From Emiliania huxleyi CCMP1516 (taxonomy: Eukaryota > Haptophyta > Isochrysidales > Noelaerhabdaceae): a stretch of 64,000 nt of DNA. The notes under the pieces were generated by a model. It did not search any database and was not told where the DNA came from. It saw only the letters and a list, made by a program, of their open reading frames with translations. Shown piece after piece: positions 1 to 10,810 of this stretch. The position numbers were made by a program, and so were the translations under genes. The stretch is taken from NCBI RefSeq assembly GCF_000372725.1, contig NW_005199729.1, forward strand, positions 30,935-94,934. Reading direction: 5' to 3'. Within the stretch, counting starts at the first letter, position 1. The number at the start of each line of letters is the position of its first letter.

Positions 1-113
1 ATTCCGACCGCCCATCGCACCCACAGCGCAGCCAGGGTGGCGACGGCGCCCTCGGGCCCACCACGGGCGGCGCGCCTCGGCGCCCTCCTCTCCTCTCCGC
101 ATCTCACCGCGAG

Positions 114-1851
114 TCAAACTCGGACAGGATGTCGTTGAGCTCGTCCTTCCCGCCTGCGGGAAGGGTTCGGGCGGGCAGGGCTTCGGACGACGAGGGTTGA
201 CAAGTGCGAGGGCAGAGGCAGGGTCGGCTGCGGGGGAGGGGAGGCGGGGCGGAGCGGCGCGCCCTGGTCGAGGATCGAGCCGAGGGAGAGCTCGGAGACG
301 TTCTTGTCGCGGAGCTGGGAGGCGGAGCGGCGGAAGTTGAGGCCGAGGTCGGTCATCGAGGTGGCCTTGAGCACCGACTCGAGGTTGAAGTTCGAGCTGA
401 GCGAGCTCGCCAACGGCAGCCCCGACATCCGGAAGGAGGCGCTGTCACCGAGCGGCAACCCCGCGCCGAGCCTCCCCTCGTGCGCATCCGCCAGCTGCTG
501 CTCGAGCGCCGAGAGAGAGCCCATCGCACCGAGCTCCGCGAGCGGCGGGATACCGCTCTCGTCCTGAGCACCACCGACCCTCGCCGCAGCAGGCATGTCC
601 CACGCCGCCGCAAGGTCGGGGTCCACGCTCTCCTCCGCGCCGCCGTCGAGCTTGCGCCGCTTCTGCCGCGACGCGGCCCCACCCCCGCCCTCCTCTCTCG
701 GCGGAGCGCCTGGCAGCCTCGTCACCTGAGAGCGGGGACCGAAAAGCGCTTAGGAGGGGGGGGGGGGAGAGCTGACTACGTGTGTCTCGGAGGTGTCGGA
801 GGTGTCTCGGGGGTGTCTCGGAGGTGTCTCGTGCCTCAGCGAGCTGCTGCAGCGCCTCGCGCGGCGACACCCACTCGACCCGCCCGTCCTTCCACCTGAG
901 GAATGGTACGGCGAGGTGAGGCGTCTCCACACGCGAGTGCGGGCAAGGGCCGGCCCTCCCCCCCGCGTCTCTGCGTCCCAAAGAGGCGGCAGTGAGAGTG
1001 CGAGAGGGCCCTGTGCACCTCGGCAGCAGCTGCGAGCTCTTGAGGAGGGGCTCGACGTAGAGGGCCTGGCACAGCCCCGGAGCCTGCGCACGCGCGGCGG
1101 CGGGCTGCGCTCAGCTCGAGCCAAACAGGAGAGGGCGTTCGTGGCCGCGGGCAGGGGTGGGGAGGCGGTGCAGCGGTGGTGTCGCAGGCTCGAGGCGCGT
1201 TTGGCAGGCGCCGCCGCGCCGCGGGCGCCCTCTCTCGGGGAGGTGGCGAGCCTGCGTGTTGGCCTGCTGCGAGGCGCCGGCCGCCGAGTTGTGGTCCACC
1301 GCGTCGCGGTAGTCCTTGAGGTACGCCCACATCCGGCACAGCGCGCAGCCCTGCGCTTGCGCGGCAGTGCAGCTGCTGACGTGCGCGTGCAGGCGCTCGA
1401 GCTTGGCGGTGAGCGGGACGCAGCCGGGGACGGGGCAGGAGGGCGTGCGGCAGTGGAAGCAGTGGATCAGCGACGCGCGGAAGTCCTCCTTGTCCAGGCT
1501 GTCGATCAGCGGCAGCAGCTCCGCAGGGAGGGAGCCGCTCCCCCCCGCCTCGCTTCCGGAGGCTGAGGGGGAGGAGGAGTCGGCGCCGGAGGAGAGGGCG
1601 GGCGCGGGGACGGGCGCCGTGGCGGAGCGCTCGATGAGCGCGTTGACCGCCGCGGTCAGCTGCTGCCTCGTGGCCAACTCGCCCATCCGCCGCTTGACGG
1701 CGGCCTGCTCCTTTGGGTTGTCGCGCGCCTGCGCAACGAGCCGATCGAGCTCGGGCGCCTTGTCGGCGGACACGTGGTTCTTGAGCTCGTCGATCAGCGC
1801 AGGCAGCGTCACGGTGACCGTTGTCGCCCCAGAGGGGCCGGGAGCAGGCAT
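114..1851 (-). CDS. TAZ zinc-finger protein (CBP/p300-type TAZ domain), multi-exon
   Basis: The first large exon runs from the Met at 1851. Residues about 15-75 are helical (LPALIDELK, then VKRRMGELATRQQL). A Ser/Ala-rich linker follows, then a TAZ-type zinc finger at residues about 128-181 with HCFHC, CPVPGC, LHAHVSSC and GCALCRMW, giving the His/Cys ligands of the family. TAZ domains bind transactivation segments in transcription co-activators; no acetyltransferase domain is visible, so this is not full CBP/p300. A likely middle exon (about 840-915; FLRWKDGRVEWVSP) is followed by a Ser/Leu-rich 3' exon at 114-725 with a basic RQKRRKL motif, a possible nuclear localisation signal. The intron near 778-835 carries an 11-bp GTGTCTCGGAG repeat. 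The TAZ domain is clear; exon joins and C-terminus are uncertain. Confidence 0.7.
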
Positions 1852-2118
1852 GAGGACGGAGCGAGAAGCTTGTCGCGGACTCCGGATGCAGCGAAAAGTT
1901 GTTTCTTTTTTGTTTCTCCATGGACGGGCCCACACGCACACACACGCTGCACACGAGTGGCTCGGGAGCCGACACGAGGCACACTGTCACCGGCCGTAGC
2001 ACCGGGTCCGGACTGCTGGACAGGTGCGGCGGGAGGGCCTAAAAGGAATCTCCGACGGCAGCGCCGAGCCGTTCGACGGCGAGCCGTCTGACAAACGGCC
2101 GCCGAGGCGAGGGCGAAG

Positions 2119-2502
2119 GTGATTGTGATCCTCCCCCGCCCGACCGCCCTAGGCATCGTGCTCGCGACGGGCTACCACCTCTTCTCGGGCCACCGCCACT
2201 TTCTGGACGCCGCGTCGCTGCGACGGCTCGGCACCGGCAAGGAGGCGATCAAGACGGGCTCCGTGGTGCCGGGATGCGAGCTGCGCCTGCCCAACGTGTG
2301 GGCCCTCTTCGGCCGGCTGCAGATGATCCGCGACGCCGCGCCCGCGCGCTCGGCCGCAGCCATCGCGCGGCGCGTCCACGGGGGATCGCGGTGGCGCGGG
2401 GCTGCGAGCTGGGTCTGGTGGGTTGTCGAGCACGTGCTGATTGCTTGGGCGGTTCTTGCCGCCAGGCGGAGCCTGAAGCAGAAGGCGCGACAGCTGCGCT
2501 GA
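2119..2502 (+). CDS. small hypothetical membrane protein, 127 aa
   Basis: I do not recognise this protein. The single-exon ORF opens with a hydrophobic stretch (GIVLATGYHLF) and has a second near the C-terminus (WVWWVVEHVLIAWAVLAA), ending in a basic tail. Two weak membrane segments are therefore likely. The 5' end lies about 270 bp from the start of the divergent TAZ gene, so the two may share a promoter region. Composition looks protein-like rather than an antisense shadow, but no domain supports it. Confidence 0.35.
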   Translation: MIVILPRPTALGIVLATGYHLFSGHRHFLDAASLRRLGTGKEAIKTGSVVPGCELRLPNVWALFGRLQMIRDAAPARSAAAIARRVHGGSRWRGAASWVWWVVEHVLIAWAVLAARRSLKQKARQLR

Positions 2503-2616
2503 AATACGTCAGTACAGTGTCGATATCTCTAACTTACGATATCTAGCTGTCGAGAGATCGAGGGTTTGTAGTCGAAGTTTCATTAATAATGATGGCTAAC
2601 AAAAACATTTCCACAT

Positions 2617-3138
2617 TCATTGACAGCGCCCCGGCCCGCGGCCCGGCACCTCGACAGGGGGCCGGGTCGGAATGGGCGCGGCCGCCTTGTGCGCTGGGGC
2701 GGGCGGGCGCTCTGCCTCTGGCGCGGCTGCTCGCTCGGCTCTCAGTTGCTCACGCGCACGCTGCTTTTGGACTGCTTCGCGGCCGAAGTTAAGAATTGAA
2801 TCGTGGCAGCCGCCGCTCGCCACAGCTTCGAAGATTTTGCTCATCGTGGCCCTCAGCTCTGGAGTGTTGAAGTCGTCGTCAAGGCCGAACGCCGCCATGC
2901 CAGCCTTGAGCACTGCGATGCGCTCGTCCGAGGTCATGTCTTTCTGGTCCTTGTCCAAATCTTTGGGAAGTGCTTCATTGTCAGTCGCATTCGGCGGCAA
3001 CACACCTAACCTGCGGTCATTATCTGGGTTTGCCGACACGCACTGCTTGCATCGCGCCGCGCCACTCTTGCGCTTCAGCTGCGACCCACTGAAGCAGTCG
3101 CGCGGCAGGTTCTCGTCGCATTCGGCGCACAGCGGCAT
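2617..3138 (-). CDS. small zinc-binding protein, Stc1-like CxxC pair, 173 aa
   Basis: I start this at the Met directly before the first cysteine pair (MPLCAECDENLP); the ORF itself stays open to 3210. The N-terminal 36 residues hold CAEC, then CFSGSQLKRK, then CKQC. That spacing, with FSxxQL between two CxxC pairs, resembles the Stc1 domain known from a fungal heterochromatin/RNAi adaptor and from unrelated small proteins. The middle is charged (KDLDKDQKDMTSDER) and the tail is Ala/Pro-rich with a mutation-tolerant look. A role in RNA or chromatin is inference only. The gene is intronless and sits next to a large repeat region. Confidence 0.45.
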   Translation of the reverse strand: MPLCAECDENLPRDCFSGSQLKRKSGAARCKQCVSANPDNDRRLGVLPPNATDNEALPKDLDKDQKDMTSDERIAVLKAGMAAFGLDDDFNTPELRATMSKIFEAVASGGCHDSILNFGREAVQKQRAREQLRAERAAAPEAERPPAPAHKAAAPIPTRPPVEVPGRGPGRCQ

Positions 3139-6100
3139 GTATGTTTTTTGCGCGCGGTGTTCGGCGGCGCGCGGTGTTCGCGCGCGTGGCCGGGGGGACG
3201 AGGTGAACAAAGGTTGAAGAATTCATCGAGCGCATAGGGGTGGTTGAGGGGTTGAGGGTTGAGGCCCCCCCTCAACCATCTGGTTGACGGTTGAGACCCC
3301 CCGTCAACCCTTTAGTTGGGGGTTGAGGCCTCCAGGGCCTATTCACAGGCTCGCGCGTGATCACAAGATAAACTGGAACAGCCCCTGCCCGCTGCCGCCA
3401 AAAAATCGCTTCGCCTGCGGCGCGCTCCTGCGCTCCTCGTACCTCGAGCGAAATCCATAAGTAGGAGACGCTCACTGTCGCCATTCAGGCGCCTGATCTT
3501 TCAGCAAAGCGATCGCCTACCTGGTACGAGTTCAGATGCGCGCCCGGCAGAAGACGCGTGTGATGCCGCATGCAGTGGAATGCGCACAGAGAACGGACGG
3601 CAAGAGAAGGCAAGGGAAGGAAGAGAAACGGCTGGTGAAGCTCAGTTCACGGCGTAGTATTGCGGTCACTAACCATCCACGGCAAGAGTCACGGGTGAAT
3701 GCTGCCGCATAAAGCAACAGAGTCGCGCTTTTGGCGCGATGGTCTTGTCGCGGTTCACGACTTGACGCTGCACACGGTCATAGACGCAGGATCTATTTGG
3801 CGAGTCTCAAGCAGCAAAAGTAGGCGCGAGAAATTAATGTCGATCCTGAGATCTCAATTTTGGCGCTAGTTTTCGTTTTCTGGTACATCACGACGACTTG
3901 CTTGGGTCTCATGTAGCTCGACGGCTCTTCGACGGCTCTTTCTGGTTGGATCAGACAGTGCTAATCAGTCAACAACGCAATGCCGAGAGCAGGGCGGCCT
4001 TAGAGCAGGGCGGCCTTCGAGGAGGGTCAACTAAGCTCCTGCTGCATATCGAGCATGGAAGGCGGCCATGGAAGGTCGACCGGCGGCGTGGCGGCAGCCT
4101 GCGGCGACGGCGCGGAGAGGCTGACGGCGGCGATCGCCGAGCTAGCCTTCCTCGCAAAGGCACTCGAGGAGTGAAGGTATGGATGTGAAGGAGCGCCGCG
4201 AGCGTGACGGAGCGGCTGTGCGGGCTGCGGCTGCGGGCCAGGGTGCCCGCGCCGGCGCTCGCTCTGTGCGTCTCTCTGTTTCCGACTCCCGGTGTGACGA
4301 GTCGAGATGGAGATTCACGAGATACTCTTGCGAGTTAAGATCAGGTGTTCTGACCACTGCCCCCCCCCCCCCCCCGGGAAAAAAAGGTACTCTCCAAAGT
4401 CGCATAGATGCATATTGAGATGGACACGCTCTGCCGTACACCGTTTGTGTGTGGAGAAGTTACCTTACCTTACCCCTTACCTCTTACCTCTTACCAGAGT
4501 CACGTCCCCGTGTATCACCCCCACGGCACAGTCTCACACACAGTCTCACCACCGCCCACCCTCTGGGCCGGCGCGGGGGCCCCAGAGGGTGTCCATGCGG
4601 GGGGGAGATGGGGTCCCATGGCCCGCCGCAGGCCCCGATTTTTGCGGATTGTTTTTCTTTTTTGGCTTTTTTTACTTGTTTTCATGGGAATTCGGCGTAC
4701 TTGCGGCCATGCTATCACGCCTTGCGACAGCCTGTCGGCGCAGCTGACCGTGCCATGATGCACAATTGATCACCTGCATAGCTCGCGGCCTTAGTATCAA
4801 GCATTCAGTGACGACCTGATCGTACGGCCAGTAGGAAGGTGTCCTTCCATCGTGTGCACGCTTCTGGCGCAATGCGCGTCACCTCGGATTGGCTGCTGGC
4901 ACTCTCGAGGCTATGCCTACACAGCCTCGCGCGCATGGGCAGTCAAGAGGGACCACGCACCTTCTCAGGACAGCGCCGGTGCCTCTCTCTTGGACCGGCA
5001 AACTTGGTGGTATCGTGTCACCAATGTGGGACCAGTGCGGCATCGCGACATCGACAGCTCTGAACTGCGCCTCACCACTGACCGGGAAGGCCGCCAAGTG
5101 GGCCAGCACAGGTCGCACATTGTGGCAGCAGTCAGCAGTGCATGGCTGATAGCTAGAGCAGCAGCGTCAGGGTCGCAGGGTCGGATCGTGTCAAGCCTCT
5201 CGCCCGGCCGGCCGCGTGCAGACGTCGGCCTGTCTGCTGTCTGGAGTGATCTGTCGGCGGTCAGTACGACCGATCAGGTCGGAGTTTTCTGATGGTTGGA
5301 GGGTCTATCTGTATGTACTCCTCGAGATCTTTCCAAATCTGCCCTCTACTTAACCGTACTTAATCGGGAAGTTGGTGCTAGTAGAGACTAGTAGAGCCGG
5401 AGCCCCGTTTCCGCACTGCGGCGCGGCGCACGGTGCCTCCGGGGGGCCCCGCGCCGGCCCAGAGCGCCCACCTACGCCACGCGATCCTAATCCATCCTTC
5501 CCTTCTCGCCAGCGACTGCCATGAGCCTCGGCGGGTCCGTGCTTTAGATACTGTGCATCGTGCCTGCCAGGACCCGGGTGGCGTCGAGGAGGGGAGGGCA
5601 ATATGCTACGGGTCCCTAGTATGGGTTCGTCCCCTGTTCACAGCAGTGCGGGGTCCCCTGGGGGTAGGGGACCCCCGGGGAGTACCAGTATGGATTTCTT
5701 TTTCGGCCGCCAATTCCAGGGCTGCATTTCTTCTTCGGGCGGGCGGGAAAAAAAGTCGCGGCGGGGGCAACCCCAAGAGTCAATCCGATTGCAATCCAGT
5801 GGAATTGCAATTTGCAAATCGCAATCCAAATTTAATCAGGTCTCAGCTCGGGAGCAATCAGTGATTGCAGTCCGATTGCACGCAATCCCACACTCCACCG
5901 TTGATTTCTTTTTTTAGGACCAACCTCTCGCCTGCCGCTGGCGAGTAGAGGCACACGCACGCTCTCTCGAGGTCTCTTGGAGCAGAGCCCCGGCGAGCCC
6001 TCGAAAGAGCAACCCAATGGGTCCTCGGAGAGGGTACCCTGGGTGGGCGGGGCCTCTACTCGCCAGCGCCTGCCGCAGGTTTATCCGGGCCGCCTCCCGC

Positions 6101-6873
6101 ACTGCTGCATGCGAGCCGCGCGCCTCTCCGGGGCGCTCTGAGCCGCGCGCTCCGGGCCGTGCCGCCACGAAACACTCCCCCCCGGCTGCCCGCAGCTCGC
6201 GGGCCCCGCACCGCGCCGCCTCGTCGACGCTCCACAATGCACCACTGACTCGACTCGACTGCGTTGTCGCCGCAGGATGTGCAAGGTTCACTCCAAGCTC
6301 CGACTCTGCCTTCTGCAAGCTAGGAGCGAACGCGTATCACGCGCCGGCGCTCGGCGCACTCAAGTCCAAGCTGGAGTTGATCGTTGCTTCCCTTTCGCGA
6401 GGCGGTGCGGACTGCCGGAGGCCTCGGTCTCCTCTCTGCCCGTGCGACTTTCGCTAACTCCCTCGAGCGTAGATCGTCTCTCTTCGGCGCGCTTGAGCAC
6501 GTTTCCTCGACGTTTGGCACCAAGAGGCTTTGACTCTTACGACCCTCACCCGCCAACCAAGGCAGGTGTGCACTCCGCTAGTATACTTGTGTGCTCACAC
6601 CACTAAATCTCTCTCTCTCTCTCACTCACCACTAACTAACTACACACACTGTGGGAAGCGCCCGAGCATGATGTACGTACTTTTAGCTTACTGGGAGAAA
6701 ACTGATGTATGTGCGCGTCTGTGCGTGTGAGGGACAGACGTTGTTGTCCTATGCGCGGGGCTTCCCGCGGGGACCGAAGACATACTCGAGTACCGGCCGA
6801 GGCGAAAAAAAGCTCAAGCGTGCGGGGGGGGGCGCAGAGTAGGATAGGCTGTAGAGCGGCACCCATACCAAAA
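3139..6873. other. repeat-rich intergenic region without a convincing gene
   Basis: No ORF here has protein-like composition. It holds short palindromes built on GGTTGAGG/CCTCAACC and GGTTGACGG/CCGTCAACC (about 3237-3340), a C14 tract near 4362, low-complexity T tracts near 4645-4680, a GGGGTCCCCT/AGGGGACCCC hairpin near 5650 and a cluster of GATTGCAAT motifs (5785-5890). The last 200 bp before 6874 would be the 5' flank of the PITH gene. Confidence 0.6.
6673..6701 (+). promoter_or_regulatory. dispersed motif GTACTTTTAGCTTAC upstream of PITH gene
   Basis: GTACGTACTTTTAGCTTACT, followed by GGGAGAAAA, lies 173 bp before the PITH start. The same core occurs at 8816-8834, at 13481-13529 (two copies, opposite strand) and at 30989-31010 (opposite strand). 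In three cases it points toward a start codon 170-320 bp downstream. It is either a promoter element or the conserved end of a small mobile element. Confidence 0.35.
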
Positions 6874-8033
6874 ATGGCGGCCCAACAATCTCACTACGAC
6901 CTCTTCGAACAGCTCGAGTGCGCGCGCCGCCCTGCCGCCCACTCTTCGAGCAGCTCGAGTGCGCGCGCCGCCCTGCCGCCCACTCTTCGAGCAGCTCGAG
7001 TGCGCGCGCCGCCCTGCCGCCCACCGTGCTGACACTCTGACCCTCCTCTGCTGGCGCCAGGCTGCCTCAGTGCGAGTGCCTAAACGCCGCAAAGGATCAC
7101 ACGCTTCGGTCTGCTCTCACACCTTCCGACGAGGGATTCCTGCAGAGCGACGCGGACGAGGAGCTGCTAATCTCGCTCAGATTCATGCAGGCGTGCGCCG
7201 AGGCGGCCTCCTCGTCGCTTCACCCTACATATGCTGACCCGCTCTCCCGCACCTCAGGCGGTGCGGCTCTCGGCCATCGTCGTCGCCGGACCCGCCGCGA
7301 GCGCGCCCTCCGAGCTGCGCATCTTTGCCAACCCGCCTGTGAGCGACTCCCCTCCTATCACGACACCGTACCGAAGCCCGAGTGCTGCGGGCCGGTCTGC
7401 CGCTGCGTGCCACCCTCATGCCAGCGGCTGCCCACGCCGTGCCGGCAGGCGCCGCTCGACTTTGACAGCGGCAGGTCAAACGCGCCGACCCAGACGCTGC
7501 CCCTCACGCCGGCGGACGTCGCGCGCGAAGGGCGGCCCGTCGAGCTCCGCTTTGTCCACTTTCAGGTTGGATCACCCGCCTTCCACTGACCGCCGCTCGC
7601 GACGCACGGAGCGACGGACCGCAATATACCAGGGCGCCGCAGCGAGCATTGCGGCGCCCTATCGTACGGTCCCACAGCACGAGAGCTGCGATCTCAGAGC
7701 GGCGCCCTGTCAGCTCCGCGGGCGTCGCCCACACTCGCAGCGACAGGAGGCTCTCCCCACACCCCACGCCCCTGGCCCAGACTGCCTCTCGCCGCTGGTC
7801 CACTCCCGAGTGTCGTGTGGAGGCGCGCAACCCTCCCTGGACTTGCCGCTCAGACGGTGCGCGAGCTCACCATTTTCGTGCCCGGCAACATGGGCAACGA
7901 GGAGGAGACGGTCATCGCGCGGCTGCGTCTGATCGGGCTGCCGGTCGAGCAGACCGGCGCGAAGCGCTCCGAGGCGGAGCAGGCGGCCGCGAGCAAGGCG
8001 GACTGGCTGGGCAGCGGCATCCGCGGCGCGTGA
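6874..8033 (+). CDS. PITH-domain protein (TXNL1/PITHD1 family)
   Basis: Five exons assemble a PITH domain, the proteasome-interacting C-terminal domain of thioredoxin-like protein 1. Exons: 6874-6917, 7061-7190, 7258-7338, 7449-7565 and 7854-8033. Diagnostic pieces are CECLN, FLQSDADEELLI, AVRLSAIVVAGP, LRIFANPP, LDFDSG, APTQTLPL, LRFVHFQ and LTIFVPGN, in family order. The protein has a PITH domain with no thioredoxin domain, like PITHD1, but its C-terminus (IGLPVEQT) is closer to TXNL1. Introns are GT-AG, GC-AG (7191-7257), GT-AG and GT-AG. The first donor lies in a 41-bp triplication; only the first copy keeps frame. The start MAAQQSHYDLFEQLE fits the family N-terminus. Confidence 0.85.
6901..7023. 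repeat. 41-bp tandem triplication across an exon-intron boundary
   Basis: Three nearly identical 41-bp units begin at 6901, 6942 and 6983. Each starts CTCTTCGA and contains CAGCTCGA|GTGCGC. Unit 1 supplies the last coding bases and the donor of PITH intron 1, and units 2 and 3 give equivalent donors at 6959 and 7000. Confidence 0.9.
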
Positions 8034-8289
8034 GCGGGGCAGGCTCGGCCTCCTTCTGGTGGCGCTCTCCAGGAAGCGGACAGCTTCCTGAGCGCAAAGG
8101 AAGGGACAGCTTCGGTATGGCGCTTAGAGCGTCGATTGGAGATTGGTGTTGGTACAAATAAATTAATACACATCCCCGCACGAGGTCAGGCGGCGCCGCG
8201 CCAGTGGCAGTGCCGCTCTCTCGCAGGCTGATTTTGCCGTTGTTACTCTATTTTGACACGAGCGCTTGTTTTTGTTTTGCGCGGTATGC

Positions 8290-8550
8290 GGAGCAGACGC
8301 GCAGGTGGCGGGCCAGGGCGAGGGACGCGAGGGAGGGAGAGCAAGACGGCCTTTGCGGAGATCAGCAGGAGGATGTACGAAGAGATTAGGAGCAGCAGGG
8401 ACCCGAGGGACCATGTGGGAGACGGCTAGTGCTAGTCCCCCATCGGGAGGACGACCCCGGCTAGTCGCCGACCACACACCCTGAACCAAGAACCCTGCAC
8501 AAAGAATAGATCGCACGGGCGGGGATCTGTTCCTTTTTACCCATCTCACA
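8290..8550 (+). repeat. dispersed repeat, copy 1 of an inverted pair
   Basis: The stretch containing GCAGCAGGGACCCGAGGGAC and ending in GTTCCTTTTTACCCATCTC recurs in inverse orientation at about 14735-15060. Both copies can be read as the end of a short peptide (RMYEE...DPRDH-like), so the family may derive from a coding mobile element. Confidence 0.7.
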
Positions 8551-8815
8551 GTAGAGGTTCCGTTTTTATTTATTTATTTATTGTTTTTGTTTTCGACTAG
8601 GGGGCCGACCTCCTCATCGTGCGTCCGGTCCGCTATTCCCCCCGACGGCTGTTTCTCTTGTCTTTGGGCGATCATTACCCCCCCCTGCCACACTGCGTGA
8701 ACAGCACGCATTGAACGCACTTCATGCACTCGTGGGGACTCTCGTATCGCAGCAAACGCAGCCCGGGGGGGGGGGGGAGGGGGGGGGGGGGGAGGCAGGC
8801 ATTTCTTCCTTCTAT

Positions 8816-8834
8816 GTACGTACTTTTAGCTTAC
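8816..8834 (+). promoter_or_regulatory. dispersed motif GTACGTACTTTTAGCTTAC
   Basis: This is the same 19-bp core as at 6673, here 284 bp before the Met at 9118 and pointing toward it. It lies just after a poly-G tract. Confidence 0.35.
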
Positions 8835-9117
8835 AAGGGAGAGCGGGGGGGGGTTCGGGGGTTCGGTTCTCCAGGCCCCTAGAAAACGGTCGCAACCGCA
8901 TATTTATCGGAAGGGAGATTCGCCGAGGTCAGTATGTGGGAGAATGCGTGCAAGCGATTTGGGCAAGTTTTGTCACATCTTGAATGCACAAGGCCGACAT
9001 AAAAGTCTACAGTGGGTGTGTCGGGCTGCCAGTGCCCGCAGTTTGCGGCCTGCGCTCCCCTCCCCTCCCCCCCTCCCCCCGACACAAGCCTGCCACGCTA
9101 TCGAGATTATCTCGGCC

Positions 9118-10810
9118 ATGGGCGACACGCCGGGATCCGCGGCAGACCTGGCCAGGGACGACGGCGGACGCAAGATGGCTGAGACTGTGAGCGCTTACCC
9201 GACTAACGACGGCGAGCGCATCCACGCGGGCGTCTATCCGCGCGCACATGAGGAGGGTGCCAAGTGCCTGCCAGCGCATAGCAACGAGGACTGCTGGGGC
9301 AGCCTCCTCTCCGGGCGCTCCTGCCAGCCGCGTCGCCCCGACGATCCGCAGCATCAGACCCCCTTCTACGCCCGATTTTGTGGTGCTTGCCACAGGCGAG
9401 GAGTCTATATCCCGGCTAATCGGGTCTACGTGCTGCCCCCGGACGGGGTGCAAAACACCGCGAGCAACGGGGTCTGGAGCACCTGGCGAAAGAACCAGAA
9501 GGGTACCCGCGCCCTCGCGGATGACCAGCGGCTCCCTCCTTACCGCGTCATAAACCAGACCAAGCGCTGCCAGGGTCCCAACCTCCTCGTCCTCTCCTCA
9601 GCATTCACGCCCCAGCCGGCGATGAACTGGTCGCCCCCGCCGGAGGACTGGCCCGTCATGTGCCCCACTACCGGCGAGCCCCTCGTCCGCTTCTGGATAC
9701 TCCACTCGACGCTGGTTCCGGCTGGGCTCGCCGACCTGTCTGGCGAGCGAACCTTCCGCCGCCGCCCCAACGGCGAGGAGGATGGTGCGGGCACACAGCC
9801 CTCGCCAACACGGCCACTGTCGCAGCCGCCGTCGCAGCCGCCGTCGCAGCCGCCGCTCCCGGCGCAGCCGCCGTCCCTTCCGGCGCAGCCGCCGCTGCCA
9901 GCGCAGCCGCCACAGCAGCTGCCGCCGGCGCAGCCGCCACAGCAGCTGCCCACAATATCCTTAGTGGGGGCAGGGGCCAGCGGGGGGGCGGCGGGGCATG
10001 TGGCCACCTTGGCTCTGGCCATGCCGCCGCGGCGGCCAACCCCGATGCACGTCGTCGCGGGGATTCCAATGTCGTCGCATGGGATGTGCATGCCGCAGAT
10101 GCACCGGTTCGGCAACCCGCAACTCGTGCCGTACGTGCCTCACCGTATGGACGGCTACTGCTCTATCCCTCAGCAGCCGTTGTACGGCTACGCCGGAGGC
10201 ACGAGCGCTTCCCATGTCGGTGCTGCCCCAGCGTTGCCCCTCCCTCCGACCACGGTCATGTATGCAGCCCCTGCTGCCTCGACGGCGCACGCGCAGCTAC
10301 CGTTTGGCCACGCCGTCCTGTCTTCGCCCCCCTCGGCCGCCGCGTACGGGGAGCCCGCGGTCCGATCCATGCTGCAGCACGTGCCGCACCACATGCAACT
10401 GCACGGCGCCCCCCTCGCCGCGAAGCACGCCGCGCCACGCCTAGATCATGACCCTCCCTCTGCAGTGGTCCAGCAGCGCTGGGCTCGGCAGTGCGAGGCC
10501 CTCTCGGCGGCGGCCGCGCATGCGGTGCCGAATGATGCAGAGCATGCTTGGGGGGAGCCAACCAACAAGCGCGCGCGGGCGTACGCGCCGCACGCGCCCG
10601 AAGGCTGGGGGCGAGGCACCGGCGGCAACACCGGCAGCGAGCACAGTGGCGAGGCCCCGGCAGATTGCGCTGATGACGCGCTTGCTGCCGAGGTGCTGAG
10701 CAAAGGGTTTCCCAGAGCAAAGGTGGAGCCGCCCCCGACCGGTCTGGAGAGCCTACCGCCCTCGCCACCCGAGTTGCCGCCGGCGCTCAAGCCTGCATCG
10801 CCGACTTGGC
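9118..10810 (+). CDS. hypothetical nuclear-type protein with Cys-rich domain and PPAQPP linker
   Basis: I do not recognise this family. The ORF is open from 8944 to 11367; I start at Met 9118 (MGDTPGSAADLARDD). Residues about 60-200 look like a folded domain with FCGACHRRG, NRVYVLPPDG, VWSTWRKNQKG and WPVMCPTTGEP, the cysteines suggesting metal binding. A long Pro/Gln-rich stretch of SQPP and AQPP repeats follows (9810-9950), then a His/Met/Pro-rich region and a basic EPTNKRARA motif near 10555 that could be a nuclear localisation signal. This layout resembles a transcription regulator, but that is inference. The 3' limit is unclear, because the frame runs on into hydrophobic sequence that I assign to the next gene. 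Confidence 0.5.

Larger units (their letters stand above)
8034..9117. other. intergenic, dispersed repeats and G tracts
   Basis: No gene is supported. The first 130 bp are probably PITH 3' UTR. A dispersed repeat (8290-8550) follows, then a TTTATTTATTTATT tract near 8562, a long interrupted G tract (8765-8795) and the 5' flank of the next gene. Confidence 0.6.

Noticed and set aside
836-2002. 388-aa minus-strand ORF overlapping the TAZ gene
   Set aside because: Alternative frame of the TAZ exon; the zinc-finger cysteines exist only in the 1111-1851 frame.
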